Source of the DNA: Anaerolineaceae bacterium
GTDB lineage: Bacteria; Chloroflexota; Anaerolineae; Promineifilales; Promineifilaceae
NCBI GenBank assembly: GCA_002699125.1
Contig: PABI01000085.1
Location: 1 to 64,000 of the forward strand
Direction: 5' to 3'
DNA length: 64,000 bases
A program made the position numbers and the translations under genes. Positions 37,708 through 48,272 of the stretch are shown here, piece after piece. Positions within the stretch are counted from its first letter, which is position 1. Each line of letters starts with the position of its first letter. Under the pieces are notes generated by a model. That model was given only the letters and a program-made list of their open reading frames with translations, searched no databases and was not told where the DNA came from.

Positions 37708-38301
37708 TTAATTTTGGTCCGTAATGTGGGGAACAATTTCAGCTTCAATCTGCCTATGGAATTCGTCTAATGATCCGCTGTTCCATAGAACAACATCGGC
37801 CAGTTCGACCGTGTTTTCCAGGCCAAAATCCGCTTTCAATGATTCATCCTGCTGTACAAATTCCTCAAAATCATCCGGATCGGTGGTGAGATCGCGCTGC
37901 TGCACACGATCAAACCGGGCAGCCTGATCGCCCACTCTAATGTAGGATAACAGCAGGTTAGAACCGAACTGCTCTTTTAGCGCTTTTGCCTCGGCAGGCG
38001 TGCGCACGCCAGTGATGATAAGCGGTTTTGACTGCCACTCATCATTTTGGCTCATCTCTTCCACCAGGCGCGCAATGACGTATTCAGGGCCATGCTCGGC
38101 CAGCTTTTGCGCTGCGGCGTCATACGGTTTGGCATCTTCCTTATCGGCTTCTTCGGCCAGTTGGCGGGCAAATTCACCCACCTCCACGGCAACCACCGCA
38201 TATCGCTGCTGAAGATAGTCGGCTAAGGCATCTTTACCTGCGGCTAACGCACCGACCACTGCCACAATTTTAGAAGGGGATTGGTTTGCTTGTACTTGCA
38301 T
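37708..38301 (-). CDS. P-loop nucleotide kinase-like protein
   Basis: The product is 197 residues from ATG 38301 (MQVQANQSP). The Walker A motif is VVGALAAGKDALADYL near residue 14-28, similar to dephospho-CoA kinase and related small-molecule kinases. A later LIITGVRTPAEAKAL and RFDRVQQRDL fit a lid with arginines. It is probably an ATP-dependent kinase of unknown substrate. No Shine-Dalgarno site is obvious, and an in-frame start 13 codons upstream is possible. Confidence 0.8.
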   Translation of the reverse strand: MQVQANQSPSKIVAVVGALAAGKDALADYLQQRYAVVAVEVGEFARQLAEEADKEDAKPYDAAAQKLAEHGPEYVIARLVEEMSQNDEWQSKPLIITGVRTPAEAKALKEQFGSNLLLSYIRVGDQAARFDRVQQRDLTTDPDDFEEFVQQDESLKADFGLENTVELADVVLWNSGSLDEFHRQIEAEIVPHITDQN

Positions 38302-38483
38302 ATTGTACTTGACGATACCAAACGGCAGCAGGTGGTTCAATGTATCCCGATAGAGGGGAGAGGTATAAAAAGAGCGGGAAACGGCTGGCCGCGGCCAGTT
38401 TTGATGTGACTTTCACGCCAAAATACCGTCTAACTGGCTACAATGTCAGACCATAACAGTCATCGTTAAACCAAGGTAGCGTT

Positions 38484-39227
38484 ATGAATTCATCGCTGGA
38501 CACATTGCATTCACGTATTTCGGCCGTTCTCTTCGATTGGGATTTCACCCTAGCTTATTCTTTGGGCACAGACATTTCTCATATTGCCCGTACTGCCATC
38601 CTGTTTCAAAAATATGGCGTTGCCTGCACCGAAGCCGAGGTCGCTGCTGCCCAAGCAGCAGTAGAGGCGGATATTGCACAAGGTACCGTTTCTGGTTCTT
38701 TGCGACCACAAAAAAAGCGGGAGATCATCTGGTTGTATCGCCAATTGCTGCGCCGCCTGGGGCACCCTGATGACAGCTACAACTTTGCTTATGAGATTTA
38801 TGCGGGATACGGCCGTTTACCCCACTATCTCTATGAAGACGTCCCCCCGACTTTACGCCAGCTGCAAGTCCACAATTTCCAAATAGGCATTCTCTCCAAC
38901 CACTCCACTTCCGTACGCCACACCATCGAACAACTACTGGGCAATATTATTCCGCAAGAGTACATCACCATCAGCGAGGAAGTCGGAGTACATAAGCCGG
39001 GCAAAACCATCTTCCGCCGGGCAGTGGCTAAACTGGGCCAAAAGCCCGGTAACTGTGTCTACGTAGGGGATAATCTGGAAGTGGATGCGATTGCGGCTGT
39101 AGCGCAAGGGCGCTTTGCCGCCGGCATCTGGATTGACCGATCAGACAAGGCACCACCCACGACCTTTCCCGATAACATCTATCGCATTACCAACCTCACC
39201 CAGCTCATTTCACTCCTTACCGTTTAA
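38484..39227 (+). CDS. HAD-family hydrolase
   Basis: The product is 247 residues. HAD motif I is VLFDWDFTLAYS (DxD near residue 18). Motif II is in IGILSNHS, the motif III lysine is in VGVHKPGKTIFRRA, and motif IV is YVGDNLEVDAIAAV. A helical cap lies between motifs I and II, as in phosphoglycolate phosphatase-like C1-cap enzymes. It is a phosphatase of unknown substrate. AAGG precedes the ATG, and TACAAT about 45 bases upstream may be its -10 box. Confidence 0.92.
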   Translation: MNSSLDTLHSRISAVLFDWDFTLAYSLGTDISHIARTAILFQKYGVACTEAEVAAAQAAVEADIAQGTVSGSLRPQKKREIIWLYRQLLRRLGHPDDSYNFAYEIYAGYGRLPHYLYEDVPPTLRQLQVHNFQIGILSNHSTSVRHTIEQLLGNIIPQEYITISEEVGVHKPGKTIFRRAVAKLGQKPGNCVYVGDNLEVDAIAAVAQGRFAAGIWIDRSDKAPPTTFPDNIYRITNLTQLISLLTV

Positions 39228-39338
39228 CTGTTTCGTGGCAATCATCTGCTGCGAATACGCGGGTCACAATGCGCTCCATCTATGTTATATTACCGATGGG
39301 TAGCAATTCCCGTTCCCTTAAACAGTGAAGGATAAATT

Positions 39339-40907
39339 ATGGACGAGTTCATTCTGGCCATCGACCTGGACACCTCTGGACCAAAAGTTGCTCTTGTTTC
39401 TCCACAAGGCAACGTGCTCGATTGTGAAATTGGCGAGACAGATTTAATCATTTTACCCGGGGGTGGTGCCGAACAAGACCCGGAACAGTGGTGGCAGGCC
39501 ATTAAAGAGACAACTCGCAAGCTTTTAGAAAAAGGTGCAGTGTCCACAGAAAAAATTGTAGCTCTCGGCTGTACGGCGCAATGGTCGGGGACAGTGGCGG
39601 TGGATGGGAACGGCCGTCCTCTCATGAATGCCATTATCTGGATGGACTCACGCGGTGCGCCTTATGTCCACCAAATCACGAATGGCCCGGCCAAAATCGA
39701 AGGGTACGAGGTAGGTAAACTTATTCCCTGGCTGCGTCTCACTGGCGGTATCCCGGTTCGTTCCGGCAAAGACCCCATTGCCCACATTCTCTTTATCAAG
39801 CACCAACTCCCCCACATCTACCAGCAAACCTACAAATTCCTGGAGCCAAAAGATTACCTCAATCTAAAACTAACCGGAAAGTTCGCTGCCTCATTTGATT
39901 CAATCACCTTGCATTGGCTCACCGATAATCGCGATATTCACAACATTCATTACAATGACCAACTCATCAAGCTGTCCACAATTGATAGCGAAAAGCTGCC
40001 GGACCTTAAGCAAGCGGTGGATATTCTTGGCCCCCTGACACCGGAAGCGGCTCAAGAATTGGGACTGCCGGCAGGCATTCCGGTGGTGATGGGCACACCA
40101 GATATTCAATCGGCAGCGTTGGGCTCCGGGGCACTGCACGATTTCCAACCCCATCTTTACGTAGGCACCTCATCCTGGCTGACGTGCCACGTCCCCTATA
40201 AAAAGACGGATATATTTCACAACATGGCCTCTTTGCCATCGGCCATTCCCGGCAAATATTTCATTGCCAACGAGCAAGAAACGGCCGGAGCCTGCCTCTC
40301 TTACCTACGCGACAACATCCTTTACCCGGATGACGCGCTGGCCCGGGAAACGCGTATCCCCAACGTGTATCCCGTATTCGACCAGATGGTAGAACAGGTG
40401 CCAGCCGGCAGCGAGCAGGTAATTTTTACCCCCTGGCTGCACGGCGAGCGCACGCCGGTAGAAGATCATCTGGTGCGCGGGGGCTTCCACAATCTGTCCC
40501 TGACGGCCACACGTTCACATCTTATTCGGGCCGTTTTTGAAGGCGTGGCTTACAATTCACGCTGGCTGTTGGGCTATGTGGAGAAATTTATCAAGCAACC
40601 GCTCAACGATATTCACATGATTGGCGGGGGTGCAAACTCCAATGTATGGTGCCAGATTCATGCCGATGTGCTCAACCGGCGCATCAAGCAGGTGCAGGAC
40701 CCCGTTGAGGCCAATGCCCGGGGTGTGGCTTTGCTGGCCGCCGTTGCCCTGGGATTGGCCTCATTTGATACGATTGGTGATGATGTGACGATTGCCCACA
40801 CTTATGAACCGAATCCGGCCAACCGCCAAATTTACGATCGATTGTTTGCCGAATATTTGAACATTTACAAGCAGAATAAGGGCATTTATGCTCGCTTGAA
40901 CAGTTGA
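39339..40907 (+). CDS. FGGY-family carbohydrate kinase
   Basis: The product is 522 residues. The N-terminal ATPase phosphate loop is [14 protein letters not shown] and the conserved [14 protein letters not shown] and IIWMDSRG follow. The C-terminal FGGY segment has [14 protein letters not shown] and [20 protein letters not shown]. It resembles xylulokinase and related sugar or polyol kinases. The exact sugar is not decidable. The stop is 15 bases before the next ATG, so it is likely cotranscribed with the decarboxylase. Confidence 0.92.
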   Translation: MDEFILAIDLDTSGPKVALVSPQGNVLDCEIGETDLIILPGGGAEQDPEQWWQAIKETTRKLLEKGAVSTEKIVALGCTAQWSGTVAVDGNGRPLMNAIIWMDSRGAPYVHQITNGPAKIEGYEVGKLIPWLRLTGGIPVRSGKDPIAHILFIKHQLPHIYQQTYKFLEPKDYLNLKLTGKFAASFDSITLHWLTDNRDIHNIHYNDQLIKLSTIDSEKLPDLKQAVDILGPLTPEAAQELGLPAGIPVVMGTPDIQSAALGSGALHDFQPHLYVGTSSWLTCHVPYKKTDIFHNMASLPSAIPGKYFIANEQETAGACLSYLRDNILYPDDALARETRIPNVYPVFDQMVEQVPAGSEQVIFTPWLHGERTPVEDHLVRGGFHNLSLTATRSHLIRAVFEGVAYNSRWLLGYVEKFIKQPLNDIHMIGGGANSNVWCQIHADVLNRRIKQVQDPVEANARGVALLAAVALGLASFDTIGDDVTIAHTYEPNPANRQIYDRLFAEYLNIYKQNKGIYARLNS

Positions 40908-40921
40908 AAGGGATTTTGATC

Positions 40922-42436
40922 ATGGGAATTAAAAACGTATTGGGCAAGTTGAATAAGCGGATTATGCCCCAATTAGAGAAGGGATTAAAGGCCATTCCGG
41001 CCGTCAACAAGCGCATTGAAGCACAATATGATGAGATGATGGACGGACTGGACAGTTCGTTAAAGCCATACAGAGGCGAGTTTGAGACTTACGAGCATTT
41101 GCCGGTGAACGGCCGTCCCCAGCAAGAGATACTCAACGAAATGGCCGCCTTCAAAAAGCTGGAGCAGGCCCGCTGGCAAGATGGCTTTGTCTCCGGCGCC
41201 GTTTATCATGGCGACGATGAACACATTAACTTTTTGAACCAAGTGTACACGCTGCACTCGCAAAGCAATCCGCTGCACGCCGACGTATGGCCCAGCACCG
41301 GCAAGTTTGAAGCCGAAATTGTCTCCATGACGGCCCACATGCTGGGGGCCGGCCAAACGCAGCCAGGATTCGGGGTAGACGAGGAAATCTGCGGCACGAT
41401 GAGCTCCGGCGGTACGGAGAGCATTTTGCTGGCAATGAAAACGTACCGCGATTGGGCCCGCGACAAAAAGGGGATCAAACACCCGGAGATGCTGGTGCCG
41501 GTTACGGCCCACGCCGCCTTCGACAAAGCGGCCCAATATTTCAACATCAAGATGGTGCGGATTCTGGTGGATCACAATTTTCGGGCAGACTGGACGGCCG
41601 TACGCGATCTGATCACTCCTAACACCATTGTCATCGTGGGGTCGGCTCCCGGCTATCCGCACGGCGTCATCGATCCTATTGAAGAGATGTCTACCCTGGC
41701 ACTTAAGCACGGCATCGGCTTCCACACCGACGCCTGCCTGGGTGGCTTTGTGCTGCCCTGGGCCAAAAAGCTGGGCTACGAGGTGCCGCCGTTTGATTTT
41801 CGCTTGCCGGGCGTCACCTCCATGTCGGCCGATACGCATAAATACGGCTATGCGGCCAAAGGAACCTCGGTGGTGCTGTACCGGGGGGCAGAACTGCGGC
41901 GCTACCAATATTTTACGGTCACCGATTGGCCCGGCGGCCTTTACTTCTCGCCCTCCTTTGCCGGCAGCCGACCGGGGGCATTAAGCGCCGCTTGCTGGGC
42001 AGCAATGGTGTCCTTGGGGCAAGCGGGGTATCTGGCAGCAACCAAGAAAATTTTGGAAACTTCAGCCAAAATTCGCGAAGGGATTGCCCGCATTCCCGGC
42101 CTGCGGCTGCTGGGAAATTCTCTTATCGTGCACGCCTTCACGGCTGATGACTTTGACATCTATCGGGTAATGGATTTTATGTCCAAGCGCCATTGGGGCT
42201 TAAATGGTTTACATAAACCAACTTGTGTTCATTTTTGCGTGACCTATATCCACACTCAGCCTGGCGTGGCAGAGCGGTTTATTGAGGATTTGCAAGAAGC
42301 CGTGTCTTACGTAAAAACGCAACCAGCCGAAGAAGGCGGATTGGCTCCCGTCTATGGCATGGCGGCCACCATTCCCATGCGCGGCATGGTGAGCGATATT
42401 CTCAAACGATATATCGACAAAATTTATGAAGTCTAA
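40922..42436 (+). CDS. PLP-dependent decarboxylase, sphingosine-1-phosphate lyase-like
   Basis: The product is 504 residues from ATG 40922 with AAAGGG upstream. Group II decarboxylase features are [41 protein letters not shown] and the PLP lysine in [22 protein letters not shown] near residue 307. The overall match is to the S1P lyase/Dpl1 subgroup, not glutamate decarboxylase. It has no N-terminal membrane anchor. It would cleave a phosphorylated long-chain base or similar amino-alcohol phosphate. It follows an FGGY kinase in the same operon. Confidence 0.9.
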   Translation: MGIKNVLGKLNKRIMPQLEKGLKAIPAVNKRIEAQYDEMMDGLDSSLKPYRGEFETYEHLPVNGRPQQEILNEMAAFKKLEQARWQDGFVSGAVYHGDDEHINFLNQVYTLHSQSNPLHADVWPSTGKFEAEIVSMTAHMLGAGQTQPGFGVDEEICGTMSSGGTESILLAMKTYRDWARDKKGIKHPEMLVPVTAHAAFDKAAQYFNIKMVRILVDHNFRADWTAVRDLITPNTIVIVGSAPGYPHGVIDPIEEMSTLALKHGIGFHTDACLGGFVLPWAKKLGYEVPPFDFRLPGVTSMSADTHKYGYAAKGTSVVLYRGAELRRYQYFTVTDWPGGLYFSPSFAGSRPGALSAACWAAMVSLGQAGYLAATKKILETSAKIREGIARIPGLRLLGNSLIVHAFTADDFDIYRVMDFMSKRHWGLNGLHKPTCVHFCVTYIHTQPGVAERFIEDLQEAVSYVKTQPAEEGGLAPVYGMAATIPMRGMVSDILKRYIDKIYEV

Positions 42437-42753
42437 GGCGCAGGGGCAATGCCAACCAGCAGGGTCAAACGCTCCTGGCCATCGTTTTGCACACCGTGCA
42501 CCATGCCGGCCGGTGCCCAAACAATTTGGCCGGTTACGGCCGTAACCCGCGCCTCACCCAGCCAAAAATTCCCTTCACCAGCCACCACGTAGTAAAACTT
42601 GTCCTGATCGGCGTGCTCGTGCGGCTTTTGCACCTGGCCCGGCTCCAGGCAGTTCACGCCAATCAGCAGCGCCTCGCTGTGAAACAGGGTGTCCTTAAAA
42701 AACTTCTCCGGCTTTGCTCCAACATGATCCTGCAAGGTTTTTACGAGTTCCAT
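42433..42753 (-). CDS. Cupin-domain protein
   Basis: This 106-residue single-cupin protein has metal-ligand histidines in [20 protein letters not shown] (HxH near 43-45) and GMVHGVQN (His near 84). The end overlaps the convergent decarboxylase gene by four bases. It may be a small dioxygenase, isomerase or binding protein; the family is too broad to say. A GA-rich stretch precedes the ATG. Confidence 0.9.
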   Translation of the reverse strand: MELVKTLQDHVGAKPEKFFKDTLFHSEALLIGVNCLEPGQVQKPHEHADQDKFYYVVAGEGNFWLGEARVTAVTGQIVWAPAGMVHGVQNDGQERLTLLVGIAPAP

Positions 42754-42896
42754 AAACGCTCTCTCTCATAGAAAATAAAAATCATTTTTCATCAGGTGAA
42801 ATTTGGCTCCATTGTATGTTGAAACCGCGATATTTTCATGTCCTTTTGCCGGTGTTATGGTAGAAATCGTCAACCTATAAAAAAAGGAACACTTCA

Positions 42897-44060
42897 TTGA
42901 AGAACTTGAAAAACTACTTTTTGTTAGATCCTGATGTCATTTTCCTCAATCACGGCTCTTTTGGCGCCACGCCCCGCCCGGTTTTTGAAGCTTACCAGCG
43001 GTGGCAGCTACGTTTGGAAAGGCAGCCCGTCCATTTTTTTATTGCGGAAATTGCAGGCCACTTTGCCGATGCCCGCCAAAGCCTGGCAACTTTTTTGCGG
43101 GCAGGCAGCAGTGACCTGGTGTTTGTGCCTAACGCCACTTTTGGCGTAAATATTGTCGCCCGGTCGCTGCCGCTGGGTCCCGGCGATGAGGTGTTAACCA
43201 CCAACCATGAGTATGGGGCGTGTGACAACGTATGGCATTTCCTCAGCCGCAAGCAAGGGTTTTATTACCGCCAACAGCCCATCCCGCTGCCGCTGCCCGG
43301 CGACGAGGCGATTGTGGAACACCTTTGGCAGGGCGTGACCAACAAAACCAAAGTAATCTTCCTGAGCCATATTACATCGAGTACGGCCGTACGCTTCCCC
43401 GTCCAAATAATTTGCCAGTGCGCACGCGAGGCAGGCATTCTTACCGTGGTGGACGGAGCTCACGCCCCCGGCCAAATTCCACTTGACCTGACGCAAATCG
43501 GCGCAGATTTCTACATGGGCAACTGTCATAAATGGCTTTGTGCACCCAAAGGGGCCGCCTTTTTACATGCCCATCCGGCGGCCCAACATATCATCGAACC
43601 GCTGGTAGTGGGCTGGGGTTGGGGGGCAGATCGTCAACTAACTTATGGCTCTGATTTCCTGGATTACCTGCAATATTTAGGCACCAATGATTTGTCTGCC
43701 TATTTTGCCGTAGCCGACGCCATACAATTCCGAGAAGCACACCAGTGGGAAAAGGTGCAGGCCGCCTGCCGTCCACTGCTGCAAGAAGCAGTGGACGGCA
43801 TTACTGCACTTACCGGGTTGCCTGGCATCTACCCTAACAGCAGGGCATTTAGCCAGATGGCCATCGTACCCTTGCCTCCCATTGCCGATGTTCCGGCCCT
43901 CAAAACGCGGCTTTATGCTGATTACAAGGTGGAAGTGCCGCTGACGGTGTGGCAGGAACGGCCGTTCATCCGCATTTCTGTCCAGGGGTACAACACACAA
44001 CGCGACATTGATATCTTAATCAAGGCGCTGACTAATCTCTTGCCAGATTTCACTAAATAA
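42897..44060 (+). CDS. Class V aminotransferase (isopenicillin-N-epimerase-like)
   Basis: The product is 387 residues starting at TTG, with AAAGGA upstream. Typical segments are FLNHGSFGATPRPVFEAYQRW, ITSSTAVRFPVQIICQCAR, the aspartate in VVDGAHAPGQIPLDL and the PLP lysine in NCHKWLCAPKGAAFL near residue 211. It belongs to the cysteine desulfurase/IPN epimerase fold group. It could be a racemase, lyase or aminotransferase. Substrate is unknown. It is followed by a CMD-family gene about 80 bases later. Confidence 0.92.
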   Translation: MKNLKNYFLLDPDVIFLNHGSFGATPRPVFEAYQRWQLRLERQPVHFFIAEIAGHFADARQSLATFLRAGSSDLVFVPNATFGVNIVARSLPLGPGDEVLTTNHEYGACDNVWHFLSRKQGFYYRQQPIPLPLPGDEAIVEHLWQGVTNKTKVIFLSHITSSTAVRFPVQIICQCAREAGILTVVDGAHAPGQIPLDLTQIGADFYMGNCHKWLCAPKGAAFLHAHPAAQHIIEPLVVGWGWGADRQLTYGSDFLDYLQYLGTNDLSAYFAVADAIQFREAHQWEKVQAACRPLLQEAVDGITALTGLPGIYPNSRAFSQMAIVPLPPIADVPALKTRLYADYKVEVPLTVWQERPFIRISVQGYNTQRDIDILIKALTNLLPDFTK

Positions 44061-44142
44061 ATAGCCTTAGATCATAGATTTACCTGATCAGGATTAATCA
44101 GGAAGCTCAGGGTAATCAGCGTCCTATTTAAAAGGAGAAAGT

Positions 44143-44493
44143 ATGTCTACTACAAGATTAGATGAGTTTCAAGCTTATCGGGAAAGGATGAATGAGCGGG
44201 TGATGGCCCTGGACCATTTGGGCATTAAGCGTTTTTTTAATCTGGATACGGCCGCTTACCGGGACGGTCCGCTGCCCGGCAACACCAAAGAGCTGTTGGG
44301 GCTGGTGGCCTCGGCCGTGCTGCGCTGCAATGATTGCATCGACTATCATCTGATTCAATGTGTAGACGCGGGCTGGTCTAACGAGGAAATTGTGGATGCC
44401 CTTAACGTGGCGCTGGTGGTGGGCGGCAGCATCGTCATTCCCCATTTGCGGCACGCGGTAGAGACAATTGATTTACTGCGGGCGGAACGGTGA
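44143..44493 (+). CDS. Carboxymuconolactone decarboxylase/AhpD-like protein
   Basis: This 116-residue all-helical protein has the CMD motif LRCNDCIDYHLIQCVDAG. The CxxC with following histidine is typical of AhpD-type thiol peroxidase partners. AAGGAG precedes the ATG. It may act in peroxide reduction with the nearby class V enzyme unrelated. There is no fused domain. Confidence 0.92.
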   Translation: MSTTRLDEFQAYRERMNERVMALDHLGIKRFFNLDTAAYRDGPLPGNTKELLGLVASAVLRCNDCIDYHLIQCVDAGWSNEEIVDALNVALVVGGSIVIPHLRHAVETIDLLRAER

Positions 44494-44528
44494 TCAGCAA
44501 TCGGTCATCTCTTCACCGATTACCCATT

Positions 44529-45701
44529 TCAGTGATGATTTTTGCGATAAATCCGACGACCTTCCCAACCGCACTGATTGCATTTGTAGCGGCGCACCGG
44601 TACGCCGAATAAATCCAGTACATAATCTGAGGTTTCCCGGCTGATGCGCTGAAGATCATGCGCGCCACAGTCCGGGCAGCCGGCTCTGTACTGTTTGTCG
44701 GGACGTAAAACAACGCGCCTGTAACCGATTTGGGCACTCAAAATAAGCGCACCTAAGATGGAAATTCCGGCAATAATTCTGGCGCCCCACCCATAGGCCA
44801 GCCAGCTTAACCACCAGGGCATGCCAGACAAAACAGCGATTCGATCGGTACGGCCGTCATACTGAAACACCACCATCTCTGCCGGAAATTCTGTGGTGAA
44901 CTCCAGCGGGACCGGTTCGCGGGAACGGCCGCTTGCGCCAATACCATCCTCCAGCCCCTGTATCACAACGTACGTTTCATACGTGCCCGGCAAGGGCACG
45001 CGGTAAGCTAACTGGTGTTGCCTGTTGCCAGAAGGAGCCATCGCCGTACGCGAATCTTCACTATCCCAACGCCGGGCCTGGAAATTGCCCACAGCTACCG
45101 GCCGCGCCGGCAGCGTGTCGTTGGCAGTAAAGGCATACGCCTGGGGCCACAAATGGCTGGGCGGCATAGCCGGGTTAAAGGTAAAGGTGATAGGCTGATC
45201 TGGTGTGGTGGCAAACACCCAGGCAGATTTTTCGGGAACCCCTAAATCCCAGGCGCCGCAAGGTATCACGCGCCACAAATAACGGCCCGGCTCGGCAAAG
45301 AGAATCGTTCGGGAGTAAATGCCATCTCCAGCCGTGTTATCTCCTTCGGTGCCGTCATCCAAAAGGGGCGTTTCATAATCCACCCATTCCTGAAAATCGC
45401 CAACAAGACAGTACCCATCTTCGGCATCGACGGGCGGAGCAACAGCCAAAGGCACAGCCGGCTCCGCAACCGTCGCTCTTGACTGGGCCAGACGGGGAAA
45501 AGGATTGATAAGAAAGAGAACGGCCGTTAACAAAAACAGAGCCAGCAGCACCTCACGCCACCAGCGCGGCTCTGGAAAACGCTGCCGCTTGCGCGGACCA
45601 AAACGATAGCGCCGTTCCTTCCGCCGGCGTCGCCGTCTTGAAGATTGTTGGGACGTTTGCTCTGTGAATTCTTCTTCGGTCAACGCTTCTTGCTTATCCA
45701 T
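44529..45701 (-). CDS. Membrane-anchored protein with C-terminal zinc ribbon
   Basis: The product is 390 residues. The first 50 residues are Arg-rich and cytoplasmic (RRRRRKERRYRFGPRKRQRF). A helix at about 52-70 is followed by an extracytoplasmic beta-rich region with an Ig- or CBM-like pattern (GRYLWRVIPCGAWDLG). A second helix lies near 315-335, and the tail is a zinc ribbon (CPDCGAHDLQ ... YKCNQCGWEG). No known family is recognised. The double anchor puts the central domain outside and both ends inside. Confidence 0.8.
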   Translation of the reverse strand: MDKQEALTEEEFTEQTSQQSSRRRRRRKERRYRFGPRKRQRFPEPRWWREVLLALFLLTAVLFLINPFPRLAQSRATVAEPAVPLAVAPPVDAEDGYCLVGDFQEWVDYETPLLDDGTEGDNTAGDGIYSRTILFAEPGRYLWRVIPCGAWDLGVPEKSAWVFATTPDQPITFTFNPAMPPSHLWPQAYAFTANDTLPARPVAVGNFQARRWDSEDSRTAMAPSGNRQHQLAYRVPLPGTYETYVVIQGLEDGIGASGRSREPVPLEFTTEFPAEMVVFQYDGRTDRIAVLSGMPWWLSWLAYGWGARIIAGISILGALILSAQIGYRRVVLRPDKQYRAGCPDCGAHDLQRISRETSDYVLDLFGVPVRRYKCNQCGWEGRRIYRKNHH

Positions 45702-45873
45702 AGCAGACAGTGTAATGAGTTCTCACTTTTTCAACAAGACGTTTCACCACTCTTTTACACCCCCTATTACAGATTGGCAGAAATCCTTTTCACATTATTG
45801 GCGATACATGCCAATCTGTTTAAGTATTGCGCGACACACCTACTAAACGGAAAAAGAGTTATGCCGCGCAATA

Positions 45874-46578
45874 CTAGCCAACAATCAGCCGAATCCCCAG
45901 CAGAATAAGCAGCAAAAGTACCGCCTTGCGAAACCGGTCTGGGGCCAAACGGCCGTCTACCCAGCGCCCTAGCAGCAAGCCCAACCCAATGCCAGGCAGT
46001 GCCCATAGATAATTTTGCCAGACAACGGCCGTAAAATTGCCGCTAACCATGTGCGCCGTCAGCGTAAATAGACTGTTCAACAAAAAATACGCCTGCAAAT
46101 TGCCCTTAAAGGTCGTGGGCTCCCAGCGACGGCAGGTGCCGTAAATAATCACCGGCGGACCGCTGGTGTTGTAGGCGCCGCTCAACACACCGCCCACAAA
46201 GCCAAAGCCGTAGGCCCAGCCGGATTGTTGCAAAGCAGGCAATCGCGGCGCAAACAGTGCGTACAGAGCATAGCTGGTGACAATGACGCCCAAAATGATG
46301 GTGATGATACGGCCGTCTACCTCACGCAGCACATACACGCCCAGGGGAATACCAATGATGGAGGCGAGGGAGAGGCGTTTAACGGCCGAAAAATTCAAAG
46401 CATACCAGTAGCGGCGCAGCAAAAAAACCTCAGCCGTGATGCCGATCACCGCCACCAGCGGTGTGGCCGTGCCCACGCCAATCACTCCCACCAGCAGCGG
46501 CATCGAAACCAGCGCCAGGCCAAACCCGGAAGCGGCCTGCACAAAAATGGCAAAGAAAACAATCAGCATCACAATCAT
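45874..46578 (-). CDS. TauE/SafE-family sulfite exporter-like permease
   Basis: This 234-residue protein has about eight hydrophobic helices and the two-repeat TauE/SafE pattern (ASGFGLALVSMPLLVGVIG, FVGGVLSGAYNTSGPPVIIYG). The family exports or imports small organic anions and sulfite-like compounds. Its ATG overlaps the stop of the preceding substrate-binding lipoprotein gene by one base (TAATG), so it is the last gene of a four-gene operon. A functional link to peptide uptake is not obvious. Confidence 0.9.
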   Translation of the reverse strand: MIVMLIVFFAIFVQAASGFGLALVSMPLLVGVIGVGTATPLVAVIGITAEVFLLRRYWYALNFSAVKRLSLASIIGIPLGVYVLREVDGRIITIILGVIVTSYALYALFAPRLPALQQSGWAYGFGFVGGVLSGAYNTSGPPVIIYGTCRRWEPTTFKGNLQAYFLLNSLFTLTAHMVSGNFTAVVWQNYLWALPGIGLGLLLGRWVDGRLAPDRFRKAVLLLLILLGIRLIVG

Positions 46579-48272
46579 TAACGCTCAACGCCAACGCGGT
46601 GCCATTGGCGGACGCCCAGCGGCGTGAGCACAAAGCCGTCCAAATCGGGGCTGACGAGGGCGGCTTGCAGACTGTGGCTGATAAAAATGACGGGCGCATC
46701 GGCCACGATCAATCGCTCAATTTCGGCGTACTGTGCCAGGCGGGTGGTCACATCTGGCTCGGTGCGGGCCTGCTCCAGCAGCGCATCCACCTGTGAGTTG
46801 ACATAACGGCCAATGTTTTGCTGCGAGTTGCCATGGTACAAAATGTCGAGGAAGTTTTGCGGGTCGGGGTAGTCGGCGCACCAGCCGCTGCTGTAGATGT
46901 TGCCGGTGCTGCCGGCGTACAGCTCATCGTAATAAATAAACGGGTCAATCACAACGGGCTGGATAGTGACGCCTAACGTTTCTTGCCAGAGGGAGATAAC
47001 GGCCGTTACATACCCCCCCACATCCCCATACCCCGACGTCGTGTAGGTAACCACCGGAAAGGTGGAACGGTCGGCGTAACCCGCTTCGTCCAAAAGCTGG
47101 TTGGCTCTGGCTGGATCAAAAGGATAGCCGCGATTGGGGTCGGCCGTGTAACCCGGCATTCCCGGCGGCAGGGAGCCGGTGGCCACCAGTGCATCCCCAC
47201 CAGAGAAGGTTTCAATCAGCAGTTCCTTGTCCAGCGCAAAATTAAACGCCTGCCGCACCCGCACGTCGTCAAAGGGGGGAAGCTGGTTGTTCAGCCCAAT
47301 TGTCGAGGTGCAAAGGCTGACGCCCAGCTGAAGCTGGTCATGCAGCCGGTTGTTGGGATCCTCCACGCGGTCTAGATTGGCCCCACCCACGCCCACCAGG
47401 TCGATCTCGCCTTCTTCGTACAGCGCCAGCGGCAGCCCCGGCCCCAGGTCGTAGACGATGTGACGCACGCGGGCCGGTGCCAGGTAGTAGCTGTCATTGC
47501 GCACCAATATGATTTCCTCGTCGTCTTCCCAGTTTTGCAGGCGGAAGGGACCGGTGCCGTTGGGCGCATATTCCCAGTTACGGCCGTCCACATTCTCGCT
47601 ATCCACCACAAAGGCCACGGGATAGGCCAGCTTCTGCAAAAAGTAGACCACCGGCGCGGTAAGCTGCACCTTCAGCGTGTAATCATCAATGGCCCGGAGG
47701 CCGCTGATTCGTTCGGCCTCACCATCGATCACCGCCTGAATGCCCTCTACATCGCCCAGGTAGGTTTGCACCGTGTCGGAGCCGGTGGCGGGGTTAGCGG
47801 CCCGCTCCCAGCTAAAAATAACGTCTTGGGCGGTGAACGGCCGTCCGTCATGAAACAACACATTTTTACGCAGGTAAAAGGTGTAAGTACGGCCGTCATC
47901 ACTCACCACCCAACCGGCGGCCAGCTCCGGCTGCACCTGCAAATCCGCATCCAGCGTCACCAGCCCGGAGAAGATCAGCCCCAGCGGGCCGTCTGGGCCG
48001 CCAATCGTTTTGGCCGGGTCCAGGGTGCGCGGCTGCCCGCCAAGCAGAAAAATGGCATCGTCCCGGTCGATGTCGGCGTTATTTTGCAGCAGTTGGGGGG
48101 CGCGGGTCATAAGTTGGCAACTTAACAAGAAAAAAGAGATGGTAATTAAAAGCAGAGATTTTTTCTGGAACACAGAGTTACACAGAGATGCCGCAGAGGT
48201 TCGCAGAGAATTCTCAGTGCAACTCTGTGTCTCCTCTGTGCCCCTCAGCGTTCCTCTTTTCTCACCAATCAT
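46578..48272 (-). CDS. Family 5 extracellular solute-binding lipoprotein (oligopeptide type)
   Basis: The product is an OppA/DppA-like binding protein (RTLDPAKTIGGPDGPLGLIFSGLV, GRTYTFYLRKNVLFHDGRPFTAQDV). Codons 1-33 are read from a CACAGAG intergenic repeat, and the lipoprotein signal (SLLLITISFFLLSC) begins only after that. Either translation starts at ATG 48272, which overlaps the previous stop (ATGA) and has GGAGG upstream, or at GTG 48173 at the start of the real signal peptide. The second gives a normal 531-residue lipoprotein. No permease or ATPase gene is nearby. Confidence 0.88.
   Translation of the reverse strand: MIGEKRGTLRGTEETQSCTENSLRTSAASLCNSVFQKKSLLLITISFFLLSCQLMTRAPQLLQNNADIDRDDAIFLLGGQPRTLDPAKTIGGPDGPLGLIFSGLVTLDADLQVQPELAAGWVVSDDGRTYTFYLRKNVLFHDGRPFTAQDVIFSWERAANPATGSDTVQTYLGDVEGIQAVIDGEAERISGLRAIDDYTLKVQLTAPVVYFLQKLAYPVAFVVDSENVDGRNWEYAPNGTGPFRLQNWEDDEEIILVRNDSYYLAPARVRHIVYDLGPGLPLALYEEGEIDLVGVGGANLDRVEDPNNRLHDQLQLGVSLCTSTIGLNNQLPPFDDVRVRQAFNFALDKELLIETFSGGDALVATGSLPPGMPGYTADPNRGYPFDPARANQLLDEAGYADRSTFPVVTYTTSGYGDVGGYVTAVISLWQETLGVTIQPVVIDPFIYYDELYAGSTGNIYSSGWCADYPDPQNFLDILYHGNSQQNIGRYVNSQVDALLEQARTEPDVTTRLAQYAEIERLIVADAPVIFISHSLQAALVSPDLDGFVLTPLGVRQWHRVGVER
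48168..48250. repeat. CACAGAG-family repeat read into a gene
   Basis: AACACAGAGTTACACAGAGA, a central GCAGAGGTTCGCAGAG and the right arm CTCTGTGTCTCCTCTGTG form a long imperfect hairpin. It resembles the repeat at 20757-20826. Here it lies inside the open frame of the solute-binding protein, upstream of its signal peptide. Confidence 0.8.

Noticed and set aside
38380..38397. CTGGCCGCGGCCAG palindrome before the HAD gene as a terminator
   Set aside because: Only four T follow and both flanking genes are divergent, so a terminator role makes little sense.
41060..41908. Antisense frame (282 codons) opposite the S1P-lyase-like gene
   Set aside because: The sense strand has the PLP lysine motif and full family length; the antisense product has no recognisable features.
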